Shown in pieces: positions 7,481-17,152 of a stretch of DNA of 64,000 bases; the stretch's first letter is position 1, and every line of letters begins with the position of its first letter. Made by a program: the position numbers and the translations under genes. The stretch covers positions 1 to 64,000 of the forward strand of contig CAUJNA010001622.1 in NCBI GenBank assembly GCA_963377175.1, in the 5' to 3' direction. This stretch comes from Effrenium voratum (Eukaryota; Sar; Dinophyceae; Suessiales; Symbiodiniaceae). Below the pieces are notes generated by a model. It was not told where the DNA came from and searched no databases. It saw nothing but the letters and a program-made list of their open reading frames with translations.

Positions 7481-9064
7481 TTAATCATAGAGCACAGATC
7501 CGCTTTCCCTTAATTCCAGAACAGACTCCGAAATCATATGCACAAATAATTCTCGCACATCTTCATCGGTTGTGAATGACTTGTTTGACCCTTTTAATTT
7601 AAAAACGAGTAAGCCCCCCATTTTGGTATTAGAACCTGTGAAATTGGTATCTGGCATTTTCTCAAAGGATACACCAATAACAAATTTATCTTCTCTAAAC
7701 CGCTTGTAGGAAATACTAAAGGCATCTTGGTCAGGGTTCAAATAGTGTAATGCTCGTTTTAAATAATATGCGGTTTCCGCCATTGATTGACATTCGAACT
7801 CTGGGTATTTCTTATTATTAATTTGTAATTGCCAAGTCAAATCTAGTTCAGGATTTTGAAAACCTTTGCCTTGGAATCGCTCACGTCCAGCACCGTCGGG
7901 GTCAGTACCATCAAAGATACGGGAGTTAATCATAGGATTGTAAAAATAGTTCCATCTCTTATAAATATAATTATCGTGTCTGTAATAATTATTATTATCA
8001 GCATCTACACCTGCTCTTGGTGTACGATACAATGTAATGAAGCAACCGTTTAATTTAGAAGCGGATTTAACAATATTCATATTAATTTCAGTTCCCGCCG
8101 CGTTGAATGATTGTGTCATAGTGTGATACATTGGAAATACTAATTTCAAACTTTGACCCTCTAACAAATGTTTTACTATATTATTGTTGACCGTGTTGTC
8201 CAATTGAATTACCTCGGCTCTAATGATTACGTTATTTAATTCCCACTGTGTTGATGTGTCTCCAGTTGTGAAATAATAACCGTTGGCATCATTTTGAGTA
8301 TTGACATCAGTAACGGTAAAGGGTGCAATAACTGGTGCATTTTCGTCTGATACAATTGTAAATTCCAATTCAAGGGGAGCATAACGAAGAGGTAAATAAT
8401 AATTGCTTTCTAACAGTCCACATACTGGTTTATGTCCTAATCGCATATAACCATTAGCGCCGGGAATTCCTGCTACTGAATGGCGAGTATATCGTGCTGT
8501 TAAATCGCCCCAGTTGTTGTGGTCTCGTGTAGTTGGAAATGTAGTCGCTACGGGGGTTGCTGTAGGATCAGTTCTTTGATTGACATCTAACATTTCTGCT
8601 AAGCCAGTAGCATAAGTATGTCGCCAGTCATCATCCCAACGAGGATTAGCGCCACCTTCTAAATCATCCATATCTCGGGCATCTTGACTTTTAAAGGAGT
8701 TGTATAATTCACATTGTCTATTGTATTCAATAATATCTTGAACTTGTTGTCCGCCTACTGTGCATCTATAACGACTGAAGAATGATGATAAATTACCTAA
8801 GGGTCGTAAGAAATGACTCCGTGTTCCGTCGGTGTTTTGAAGATTGGCAAATAAACGAATACTAGATAAATCAATAAATGTATTATCTTCACCTGATATA
8901 TGAAATCTAATTTGTTTATTACCTGCTTTCGGGTTATAAACATTACTACCCGATGGAAAATAATTAACGTGTCTTCTGTCAGTGATGTATTGTGCTGTTT
9001 CCGGAAGTCCAAAATTTAACGAGTTAATCATTGTAGTTTCACTTTCTGCAATTATATTATCCAT
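7481..9064 (-). CDS. Major capsid protein (double jelly-roll type)
   Basis: At 527 residues this is the size expected of a Polinton-like virus major capsid protein, which trimerises to build the icosahedral shell. The sequence is rich in beta-forming stretches, asparagine and aromatic residues. The C-terminus (LFVHMISESVLELRESGSVLYD, quoted in part: SVLELRESGSVLYD) matches the end of the PLV2 capsid protein (CILEIRSNSVSFYD), a conserved feature of this family. Overall similarity between the two is low. ATATATAAG lies directly before the start. The call rests on length, C-terminal motif, context and synteny; a structure prediction would settle it. Confidence 0.78.
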   Translation of the reverse strand: MDNIIAESETTMINSLNFGLPETAQYITDRRHVNYFPSGSNVYNPKAGNKQIRFHISGEDNTFIDLSSIRLFANLQNTDGTRSHFLRPLGNLSSFFSRYRCTVGGQQVQDIIEYNRQCELYNSFKSQDARDMDDLEGGANPRWDDDWRHTYATGLAEMLDVNQRTDPTATPVATTFPTTRDHNNWGDLTARYTRHSVAGIPGANGYMRLGHKPVCGLLESNYYLPLRYAPLELEFTIVSDENAPVIAPFTVTDVNTQNDANGYYFTTGDTSTQWELNNVIIRAEVIQLDNTVNNNIVKHLLEGQSLKLVFPMYHTMTQSFNAAGTEINMNIVKSASKLNGCFITLYRTPRAGVDADNNNYYRHDNYIYKRWNYFYNPMINSRIFDGTDPDGAGRERFQGKGFQNPELDLTWQLQINNKKYPEFECQSMAETAYYLKRALHYLNPDQDAFSISYKRFREDKFVIGVSFEKMPDTNFTGSNTKMGGLLVFKLKGSNKSFTTDEDVRELFVHMISESVLELRESGSVLYD

Positions 9065-9082
9065 TACTTATATATGATAAAC

Positions 9083-9310
9083 TTAGATTTTATTTTTTAT
9101 TTTTATATTTTTCTTATGTGGAAGCATTGCAGTAGAATTATTTGAAGTTGTATTTTTTATAGTATTTATTAAATAATTGTTTTTTGTATCAACTATATCT
9201 TTTATAGTATCATAATATAAATTCTTATATTGTTTATCGTATTTTGACGGTTCTTTTGTCAGTTTCTTCTCTAATGGAATTTTGTTTTGCTTGTCTTTGT
9301 TTCTATACAT
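9083..9310 (-). CDS. Small basic protein of the capsid block
   Basis: A 75-residue lysine/asparagine-rich protein lying between the capsid and lipase genes. PLV2 has a similar small basic protein (60812-61030) in exactly the same place. Basic charge and location suggest a minor virion or DNA-binding component, which is inference. Confidence 0.55.
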   Translation of the reverse strand: MYRNKDKQNKIPLEKKLTKEPSKYDKQYKNLYYDTIKDIVDTKNNYLINTIKNTTSNNSTAMLPHKKNIKIKNKI

Positions 9311-9328
9311 TATAATATTATTGATATT

Positions 9329-10111
9329 TTATTGTTCTGGTGTTGAATTAGGATTAAACCCATTAGAAATATCAGTAGTAGGATTAATTTCAGTCATACC
9401 TTGTCCTGTCCAATTATTAAAACTATGTTTATCTAATAAGTTATTGCTTTCTATTTCTCCAGTTATTGCCGCGTCATCAAACATTGCTATAGGATCTCCG
9501 CGATTTCTAAATCGTAAGTACCGCGGGTTTTTCTGTTGATTACTTCCTGATACAAAAGGTGATGAATAAACAGTAGTAGCATATTTGTTTCCGTGTCTAT
9601 TGTTAATTTCTTGAACAACGGATGAGCCGAGGGAATGGCCGACCAGTCTATTAACATCTGGATTTTTACTTAATTCTTCCAGTGTGTCTTTATATCTTTC
9701 GCTTAATTGAATATTATGAGTAGGAATAAAAAACAGATCTGCAATGACATCATTGACTTTGTGGTCTAGTCCTGTTTTAGCACCAGTGCCACCAATATAT
9801 AAAGTGTTGCCTATTCTTGTTATTCCATTTATATTTGAATACGCGGCGTCTAAACCCCTAACATCATCAATCTTATTTTTATTTTGAACATTGATTTCTT
9901 CGGCATAACGTGTTTTATGTTTCATTATTTGCTTGTCAAAATGTTTATTGAAACCTCCTATTTTGTCTTCCAATTTCTTTTTATGGTTAAAAAATACATC
10001 TTCTATTAAATCCTTACCTGCAGTATATGCTTTATCACTTGCTACACCTGCCATCATTTGCGTCGGCGTCCTGCCTTCTATAGCACCTAATAATAATTGT
10101 CTTCCTATCAT
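9329..10111 (-). CDS. Lipase (class 3-like) virion-block enzyme
   Basis: The 260-residue protein has an alpha/beta-hydrolase nucleophile elbow GHSLGSS with Ser160, a likely acid Asp206 in RNRGDPIAMF, and His229 in DKHSFNNW, in the order expected for a catalytic triad. The N-terminal 100 residues are charged and not recognisable. It probably hydrolyses lipid esters, perhaps during entry or egress. The PLV2 homologue (60138-60800) keeps the serine motif as SHSLGSS and the downstream acid and histidine. Divergently transcribed from the penton gene, an arrangement preserved in PLV2. Confidence 0.78.
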   Translation of the reverse strand: MIGRQLLLGAIEGRTPTQMMAGVASDKAYTAGKDLIEDVFFNHKKKLEDKIGGFNKHFDKQIMKHKTRYAEEINVQNKNKIDDVRGLDAAYSNINGITRIGNTLYIGGTGAKTGLDHKVNDVIADLFFIPTHNIQLSERYKDTLEELSKNPDVNRLVGHSLGSSVVQEINNRHGNKYATTVYSSPFVSGSNQQKNPRYLRFRNRGDPIAMFDDAAITGEIESNNLLDKHSFNNWTGQGMTEINPTTDISNGFNPNSTPEQ

Positions 10112-10214
10112 ATATTATTAATATATATTTTATTAAAATATCTATGAATAATTATAATTACACAGTAATTATCAATAATAATTATATTATAAATTTCTAT
10201 TGTATATTATATTT
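10112..10214. promoter_or_regulatory. Divergent promoter region between lipase and penton genes
   Basis: About 100 bp of AT-rich DNA separates the two start codons. TATATATTAATAATATATG faces the lipase gene and TATATTATATTTATG faces the penton gene, so TATA-like sequence lies within a few bases of both starts. The same divergent pair in PLV2 is separated by only 38 bp. Confidence 0.5.
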
Positions 10215-11069
10215 ATGAGTGATAGATTAACATATAAAAAGATCTATGTTGATAGTGCCTACAGATTAGCAGAAAGCAATTCTACCAGCGATTTTATTAT
10301 AGAACTTGACCAAAACTTTGAAATTCCACCAAGAACAAAAATGTTCGTGACAGAGTGTACATTCAGCACTCCGTTTTATACAACAGAGAAGGGCTTTTAT
10401 GAAAGGTTCTATATTATGTTGTATAGTAGTTCCAATGTTTTATTAAGAAGCACTGCCGTTGATGTATCCGGTGAAATTTATTACGCCAATCAATTATCAT
10501 ACAAAATACAAACGGAATTAAACGCGGCATTTAATGATATTGTGCCGGATTTATTCTTAACAGTTTATGGACAAAGCGAACGCAAAATGGAACTTAAATT
10601 AAACGATCCTATAAATTACAAAATTAAAATACCTACAGATGAAGAATTAGAAACTTATGTAAATGACAAATGGAACAGAGGACAGTTTGAATATGACAAT
10701 TTAAGACCAAAGTCTATTAATTATTTATTAAGTAATTATATTGCATATGATCCTGCGTCATCTTGGTTAAGTGGATACTTTAATTTAGTTCCTTTTCAGA
10801 ATATATACATAAATTGTCCTCAATTAAGCGATTATAAATATTCAGCGCCTAATAATTTCAGCAGTTCAGTAATTAAAAAAGTTCAAATCAATCAACAACT
10901 TGGCGGAGTTATAACAGATTTTACAGCGCCCATATATGCAGATTTTATTGATGTAGGTGGTAAAAATATTAAGAGACTACACTTTAGAATAACAACTTCA
11001 AGAAACGAATTAATTGATTTTCACGGGGTACCCATTTCTTTTAGCATTCTCTTTCAATTAGATAATTGA
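10215..11069 (+). CDS. Penton-like minor capsid protein
   Basis: A 284-residue, beta-rich protein beginning MSDRLTYKKIYVDSAYRLAE followed by STSDFIIEL. The PLV2 protein at 59266-60099 starts the same way (KIYINSAYRDLND, STSDFVINL) and both continue with TKM, a conserved turn, and a C-terminal LHFR motif. This is the pattern of the penton/minor capsid protein that fills the fivefold vertices in Polinton-like viruses. I use the ATG at 10215 instead of 10200 because TATATT-rich sequence sits directly before it and it matches PLV2 better. Confidence 0.72.
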   Translation: MSDRLTYKKIYVDSAYRLAESNSTSDFIIELDQNFEIPPRTKMFVTECTFSTPFYTTEKGFYERFYIMLYSSSNVLLRSTAVDVSGEIYYANQLSYKIQTELNAAFNDIVPDLFLTVYGQSERKMELKLNDPINYKIKIPTDEELETYVNDKWNRGQFEYDNLRPKSINYLLSNYIAYDPASSWLSGYFNLVPFQNIYINCPQLSDYKYSAPNNFSSSVIKKVQINQQLGGVITDFTAPIYADFIDVGGKNIKRLHFRITTSRNELIDFHGVPISFSILFQLDN

Positions 11070-11182
11070 ATAAACAACCTAATTATTAATATTAATTTTA
11101 AATCATTAATATTAATATTGCTTATTTTTGTCTATATGGTCAATTTATGGACAATAAAAAGAAAATATATAAGATATTATAT

Positions 11183-11737
11183 ATGTCAGAAGTTGAACCT
11201 GAAATTACTAATACAATTGAAGCAGACGAGCCAGTAAATGAATTACCACCAATTGAAGAAGAAGAAGCACCAAAGGCAGAACCAACAATAGAAGCACCAT
11301 CAGAAGCGAAACCAGTAGAGCCACTTAAAAACAACTCAAAAACTCAAGCACGCAATGAAAAGAAAATAACCTGTCCAAAATGTCAAAAAACTTTAACATT
11401 AAAATCTTACAGATACAGCCACGAACGCAATTGCCAAGGACCATTAGAAACTAAGCCTATAAAACCTAAACCAAAAGCAGTTCCAATAGCAAAACCCCAA
11501 AAGGTAGAATATCACGAAGAACCTCACGAAGTGATGCAACAACCACAACCGCAACAAAATAATATAATAGCGAACACCCCGCCCCCAAGAAGAACGCAAC
11601 CGCAACCGCCTCCAAACCCGCTACACAATATAGCACAGCATTACCAATTATTGCAAAATGAATATTTGAGACAGAAGCAAGAAAAATATAATGCATTAAA
11701 TAAAGGTATATTTGGTTCAAGAGGAAAGAAAAGATAA
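11183..11737 (+). CDS. Zinc-finger protein of the capsid block
   Basis: A protein of about 184 residues with an acidic, proline-rich N-terminus, a single C2HC-type finger (CPKCQKTLTLKSYRYSHERNC) near residue 70, a proline/glutamine-rich linker and a basic C-terminus (GSRGKKR). PLV2 gene 58624-59172 has the same finger (CPKCKKYLTKYTFKYRHNC). TTATATATG directly precedes the chosen start; the ATG at 11147 is in frame but lacks this. It may bind DNA or link genome and capsid, as its gene moves with the capsid block; this is inference. Confidence 0.6.
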   Translation: MSEVEPEITNTIEADEPVNELPPIEEEEAPKAEPTIEAPSEAKPVEPLKNNSKTQARNEKKITCPKCQKTLTLKSYRYSHERNCQGPLETKPIKPKPKAVPIAKPQKVEYHEEPHEVMQQPQPQQNNIIANTPPPRRTQPQPPPNPLHNIAQHYQLLQNEYLRQKQEKYNALNKGIFGSRGKKR

Positions 11738-11772
11738 AATATAATTATTATATATCATACTATATAATAATT

Positions 11773-14142
11773 ATGTTTTCAACATTATCACTGGACGGAT
11801 CAAACAGAATTATAGCAAGTGAATTAGTATTAATAAATTCAACAGAACCATCAACATTAAGCAGTGTTTATGCTACAAAACAAGAATTAGCAGACACAGC
11901 AGGATCATTAGGTGGAGGTTATACAATCGAAGAAGTTGATGCTCTTATTTTAGCACAGAAAAATAAGATAGATGCCAATATTTTAGATATTACTGAATTA
12001 AACGCAACATCAACAACTATGTTTAACGAACAAGTAAATCAAAACGCAACAATTACAAGCAACTTTAATAATATAACAGCACATGGATTAACAATAACTT
12101 CAATACTACCGACTATATCAGCAAATACAATTAAACTTGATTCTAATTTTAATAATATTAGTTCTAATGCCTTTTTAATTAATAATGCCAATACTACAAT
12201 CACTTCAAACTTCAATACTATTAGTTCTAATACATTCTTATTAGGAAATTTCAATAATACAATCACTTCAAACTTCAATAATATAAGTTCAAATTCTTCA
12301 CTAATAACAGGACATAATTTAACATTAGCATCACATTTAGCAGTATTAACAACACATGATAGCGACATCGCAACAAATACAAACGGAATAGCAATATTAA
12401 ATAACACAGTAGGCAGTAATATGACATTTGTTAATAATCATCAAAATACAATAACCTCTCATATATCATTAATCGACACAAACATTAATAACATAACAGG
12501 ACACGGAAACACAATAACAACCATTCTTACAGATATCTCAGATTTACAAGCAGGAGCCGGTGCTTCGTGGACTACAATTGAAAAAACAACTATTCAAGCA
12601 GATGTATCAACATTATATACAAATGATACAACTTTATTCAATACTAACACATCCTACAGTAATACATTTGCTTCAATCATATCAGACAACACGACACAAG
12701 ATTTATTAATAACTCAAAACTCAAACACAATAAATAGTTTAATATCAATGGATTTACAAAAGTTAGATAAAATAGATACTAACGCTCAATCAGTAGCAGG
12801 TGCTATTAATTTTAGCGATAATGCAACTTTACATAGTGATTTAAATATGCTTACTACTGGTTCTATAATATGTAATAAGTTTAGCTGTACCCCTTCGCCT
12901 AATTTAGGATTACAAATGACATTTCAAATGTTTAATCGCGAGTTCAATATCAATAGAGATGGTAGAATGTGGATGAGTAGTGCAGGAGGTCAGTGGGAAA
13001 CTCAAATAGGAGATGCTAATGTTGGTCGTGTGTGGGTTAAGGATAGGTTCGGTTTAGGCGCGGTTGGTGTTGTTGGTTATAAATTAAATTGTGCCGGTCA
13101 AGCGAGATTTACTGACGCCGTCCAATTTATAGGCACCGATAAAGCAGTAAGTCTTAATAATGGTTCATACTTGAATTTTGCTAATAATGGTTCTATTAAA
13201 AGATATACACCAGTCGCCACCGAAGGGTTATATATGGCTCATAATAATTTTATTGCTGTTAGCATTGGTGATATTACAAATTCTTCTAACCAATACTTTA
13301 TGTGCGACAGTGCGGTATCTAAAACGATTTTCAGTAAAAGTATTGACGTATTAGGTGATGTATATACAAACGGCGATTTAACAATGGTTTCTGGTAAGAA
13401 AGTTGAAGTCAATCAAGTTCAGTCAGTATCAGGAAATACTTTATTATTACAAAATTCACCGAGTGGCAATGTTCAATTTGGCAACACATCAAAACTAATA
13501 ATTAATAATGCTGAAATGTATCTTGATACAAACGATTTAATAATCAGAAATACTAACACTTTAAACTCTATAAATTTGGTTGTTGGATTACCTACAACTT
13601 ACGCTGATAACAAAATTATTTTGAACAGTGGTAGTAATAGCGAATTACGCGGTGATTGGACCATTGACGGTGATATGACATTTGGAATTTCAGACAAAAT
13701 TAATTTAAGACATTTAAATAGTGATGCTATTTTAAGAACAGAAGCATCAACCTCTATTGATAGTTATATTAATGGCACTAAATATTTAGAGTTAAACAGT
13801 AGTCAGTTTGTTGCATATAACAGTTTTAATTTAAGCAGTGACGAAAGATTAAAAAGAGACATCCAAAATATTGAAGATGACACTATTGAAATGGTGAAAA
13901 ATATTGATGTCAAAACATTTATGAAAACAAACAATATGAAGAAACACGAGATAGGCTTCATCGCTCAACAAGTTAAAGCAAATACACCTGAAAAATACGG
14001 TGTTGTAAATGATGAGGGCGAATATTTAACAATGAGTTATGACAAAATGACTTGTATTAGCTGGGGTGCTTTATCAAAACTAATCCATCGTGTAGAATAT
14101 TTGGAAAATGAAATCTTTAAAAAGAAAAATACAAATATTTAG
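11773..14142 (+). CDS. Fibre protein with S74 intramolecular chaperone
   Basis: A 789-residue fibre. Residues 60-300 are a repetitive, asparagine/serine/threonine-rich shaft with recurring ITSNFNNISSN units, suggesting a trimeric coiled coil or beta helix. A compact region from about residue 330 (KLDKIDTNAQSVAGAINF onward) is strongly conserved in PLV2 and may be a binding domain. The C-terminus carries a peptidase S74 chaperone: SSDERLKRDIQNIEDD, then IGFIAQQVK and a terminal helix. Such domains trimerise the fibre and then cleave themselves off. It probably binds the host cell. TATATAATAATTATG precedes the start. Confidence 0.85.
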   Translation: MFSTLSLDGSNRIIASELVLINSTEPSTLSSVYATKQELADTAGSLGGGYTIEEVDALILAQKNKIDANILDITELNATSTTMFNEQVNQNATITSNFNNITAHGLTITSILPTISANTIKLDSNFNNISSNAFLINNANTTITSNFNTISSNTFLLGNFNNTITSNFNNISSNSSLITGHNLTLASHLAVLTTHDSDIATNTNGIAILNNTVGSNMTFVNNHQNTITSHISLIDTNINNITGHGNTITTILTDISDLQAGAGASWTTIEKTTIQADVSTLYTNDTTLFNTNTSYSNTFASIISDNTTQDLLITQNSNTINSLISMDLQKLDKIDTNAQSVAGAINFSDNATLHSDLNMLTTGSIICNKFSCTPSPNLGLQMTFQMFNREFNINRDGRMWMSSAGGQWETQIGDANVGRVWVKDRFGLGAVGVVGYKLNCAGQARFTDAVQFIGTDKAVSLNNGSYLNFANNGSIKRYTPVATEGLYMAHNNFIAVSIGDITNSSNQYFMCDSAVSKTIFSKSIDVLGDVYTNGDLTMVSGKKVEVNQVQSVSGNTLLLQNSPSGNVQFGNTSKLIINNAEMYLDTNDLIIRNTNTLNSINLVVGLPTTYADNKIILNSGSNSELRGDWTIDGDMTFGISDKINLRHLNSDAILRTEASTSIDSYINGTKYLELNSSQFVAYNSFNLSSDERLKRDIQNIEDDTIEMVKNIDVKTFMKTNNMKKHEIGFIAQQVKANTPEKYGVVNDEGEYLTMSYDKMTCISWGALSKLIHRVEYLENEIFKKKNTNI

Positions 14143-14242
14143 TTTAAATAATATAATATGATCCAAGACATGGAGAAACGATTTAGAATTAAAATTATTA
14201 AAAATGATCAATTTAATCATAATCAATGATTAAATAAATCAA

Positions 14243-14530
14243 TTATTCTACACCACTCGGCATTTTCAGCCCGTAATCTTCAAATTTGTATTTTCTTGGG
14301 AAGCCAGTTTTTTGTTTTGGTTTGTGTTCGTCGGGTGTCATTTCAATGCCACTCTCTTTAATCATTTTATCTAATCTTTTTCTATGCGCGGTGTTTAGAG
14401 CATTTTGTCTTTTTTTGGATTTGTATGCTTCATCGTCTCTGACTTTATAATAATAGAGTCGGTTGTAATACGCCAGCATTGTTTTTATTTCTTCCAGCGT
14501 CAAGTCGTCGGGGTGTTTGTCTGTGATCAT
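14243..14530 (-). CDS. Hypothetical small basic protein
   Basis: A 95-residue protein rich in lysine, tyrosine and arginine (YYNRLYYYKVRDDEAYKSKKR) with an N-terminal LTLEEIKTMLAYY helix. Not recognised. It faces the fibre gene and is divergent from the polymerase; both it and the polymerase have a TTAAAGAAAT-type motif upstream, placing it in the replication-class group. Confidence 0.5.
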   Translation of the reverse strand: MITDKHPDDLTLEEIKTMLAYYNRLYYYKVRDDEAYKSKKRQNALNTAHRKRLDKMIKESGIEMTPDEHKPKQKTGFPRKYKFEDYGLKMPSGVE

Positions 14531-14551
14531 TACTATAATATTATATGCAAC

Positions 14552-14570
14552 ATTTCTTTAAGGCATTTTA
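14552..14570 (-). promoter_or_regulatory. TTAAAGAAAT-type promoter motif
   Basis: Minus strand AAAATGCCTTAAAGAAATG, about 25 nt upstream of the ATG at 14530. The core is nearly identical to the copy before PLV2 gene 55645-56004. Confidence 0.65.
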
Positions 14571-14607
14571 TAGGAAATTAATTTAAATATGAATTATTCC
14601 CTAAATT

Positions 14608-14624
14608 ACACCTAAAGAAAAAAC
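14608..14624 (+). promoter_or_regulatory. Promoter motif variant before the polymerase
   Basis: Plus-strand ACACCTAAAGAAAAAAC, about 35 nt before the polymerase ATG at 14655. It is a weaker match to the TTAAAGAAAT motif. Confidence 0.4.
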
Positions 14625-14654
14625 AATATTAATAATTAATATCTAAATTACATT

Positions 14655-17152
14655 ATGTCATTGTCAAAAACTATAAGAAATAACATCAGGTCTCTAAATT
14701 CAAGAATTGATAGGTTGACAGGCGATACCAGGGAAAAAGCAACCGAATTGAGAGATCTATATGAACAGCGAAAAATTGCACAGTTTAGCACCGCATCAAC
14801 TATTATTGATGGGTTTATCAATGCAACCACCCCAAAGGAAAAAAAGAAATGGGACAAAAGATACGGCGATGTGATCCAAAACAACCGTATAAATCTACCA
14901 TTGAATGTTAGGATGAAACAAAGCACTGTAAATAACATTGTAAAGCAGTCTAAGTCGAATGATGAATCGTGGACATTAGACGTCATGCTTTACCGCGAAG
15001 GTGTTAGGGAAGGTGATAACAAAAAGCCGGCTTTCACATACAAAACAGAATACGGAGAACTCAAATATTACCCCATAACAAAGGACGGTAAGGAGATAAC
15101 ATACACCGTTAACTCCAGCACAAATATAGACGAGTATGTAGGCAAACGAATTTTAAAAATCAAGGATCATGATCTATTCAGAAGGTTCATTATAACACTT
15201 GCCCAAGATCCAGAATTTGAAATAATGCTAAATATCATGGGTGGGTATGTTGGCGTTGATCAGAAAAAAACAATCGAGATCAACAGGAAGAGGGCAACCA
15301 AGAAGACTAACGCTGTTGCTTACAACGTAGAGACGGGGTATATTGACGCCTTGAAGATCTTGAGAGCCAGAAAGGCGGAAGGCGGACAGCCTAGTAATCC
15401 ACGACAAGCCAACCTGAGAAGATCGGAAAACATCAGTATGTATAATACTTACATGTATACCGAATTGGATACATCGAAAGAAACATTTATGGAAGCAATC
15501 CAGAAAGGTAATTATGTAGATAATCAATGTTGGTTGAATACACTCACTGATTATTATAAAGATACCCTAATGAACAACAAGAAGAAAGAACAAATGTCGC
15601 GAGGGATGATACTAAAACTAATAAATAAAACAGAACAGGAATTCACAGAGTCGGGGGCATCAATTGATGACATGATCCCGGTATTTATGAAATACAGAAT
15701 GCGTGTGAGAATAATAGACCAACTGGGCAAAATCATTTACTCTTATTCACCAGAGATGTTTGACCGCAACATCAGAGCCTTTTATGCAATGATCAAAAAT
15801 AATCATATCTACACACTGAATAATAATATTAAAAGGTTGGAACAAAAACAAAATACTGATGATGCATTTGTAGTAAAGGCACGACCCGACTATCATATAA
15901 GCGATAGAGAGAAGCCATCGGTTTGCAAAATGTTTTCTACTATTGATGACATTTTTGAAATGGTTAAGGCAACAATTGCGAACAGAACCGACAAACAGGA
16001 AAAGAACTTTTTAGATTTGGTTCATAGAGAGAATGATCTAAATAAATTATTTTGCGATTTCAAAAATATCGGGTACGAGTGCAGGATTATTCACAAAGCA
16101 GGGACTATTTCAGAATTGAGGGCGGACTTCAATAATGTATATCTGAATATTAGGTCGCAGTGTCTGATAGACGATCAGATCAATAGCGACATCACGGTAG
16201 ACAGAGAAACGGTTTACAACAATATGACTGAAGCGATGTTTACATTCAAAAATAAATTATTCAATCCAAATCACAAGTCTTATTACAGTCCTACCGATAT
16301 ACAAGTTTTAAATAATTATAGAACCATCGTCCCACAAGGCGAGTTATTCAAGGGCTTGGATAAATTGGATGTTCCAAAACAGGAGATCGACATGAACAAA
16401 GCATTTACAGATGCATTTAATACGATTACCAGAATTGGAGTTTTTAATCAGTTTGATAATTGGAAAGCTTACAATAGTAAATGTAAGATCAAGGATGTAA
16501 ATATATATTTGGTAAAATCAGAACTGACACATCGCAATCTGTTTTTTAACAATGATACAAATATAGTTTATGGTATGTTTCTTAAGCATTTATGCCACTT
16601 GTTGCATCTGGTGAGTTGTCCATTACTCACTACAAACAGCCACATTTCATTCACAAGGTAGATAATAAAATGTTGGTTGATGAACTCTGGGGAAAGCGAA
16701 TAAGCGAAAATATTGAAGAAGACAAGGCAATTAAAAAAATAATAGCCAACTCGATTTTTGGCTTTTTGGAAAAAAGTAAGAACAGCAGTCAGAGATCATT
16801 CGTTTTTAATGATCTCAATGAGGCGATCAGCCTTCAGGCAGATGCAGGGGGGAAGTTAAACATGATGAGCAGGAATACTGCCAAGTGGGTGGAGGAATAT
16901 GATGATAATGGCATGTGGTGCCGTGATAGAGAAGTATCTGAACAAAACGACAATTTATATTATATTCTGAATGTGGTTGATAGGTGCGAGTTGTCCAATG
17001 GGTTTCGTTTTATTAAAGAAAAGCTATTGCAGTATCATAATTTCAAAATGCAATGCGCATATCAAAAATTGACAGAGAACAATGTTAAGGTATTGAGTGT
17101 CAAATGCGACGCTTTTGTCGTGGACTGTTCGGGTTTAATAAGTTTGGTTTGA
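14655..17152 (+). CDS. Divergent family B DNA polymerase (first part of a polymerase-helicase polyprotein), frameshifted
   Basis: Read across two frames this is a family B polymerase, presumably protein-primed. Motif A is EIDMNKAFTDAF near residue 576; motif B is KKIIANSIFGF at about 16,733; motif C is reduced to VKCDAFVVD at about 17,100 instead of the usual YxDTDS. The GC-rich relative shows the same reduced form (VKTDCLL). The first frame (668 residues) ends at 16,661, but homology passes one nucleotide back to another frame near 16,584, where a single lost base (AAG-GCA-TTT) would explain it. The second switch, also -1, is at the slippery site 17,131-17,137 and leads into the helicase. 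The long N-terminal region is not recognised. Confidence 0.72.
17131..17137 (+). promoter_or_regulatory. Candidate -1 ribosomal frameshift site
   Basis: GGGTTTA occurs in the register X_XXY_YYZ of the polymerase frame, 12 nt before its stop codon. Slipping back one base joins it to the helicase frame exactly where homology continues. The same heptamer is used by the yeast L-A totivirus. A weak 4-5 bp stem (TTGAG/CTCAG) starts about 10 nt downstream. Simple one-base loss is the alternative. Confidence 0.5.

Noticed and set aside
11466..11720. Minus-strand ORF inside the PLV1 zinc-finger gene
   Set aside because: It is antisense to a gene with a clear zinc finger and a PLV2 homologue.
14158..14229. 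A 23-codon ORF just after the fibre gene with a TATA-like start
   Set aside because: Too short, no homologue visible in PLV2, and such ATGs are common in this AT-rich DNA.
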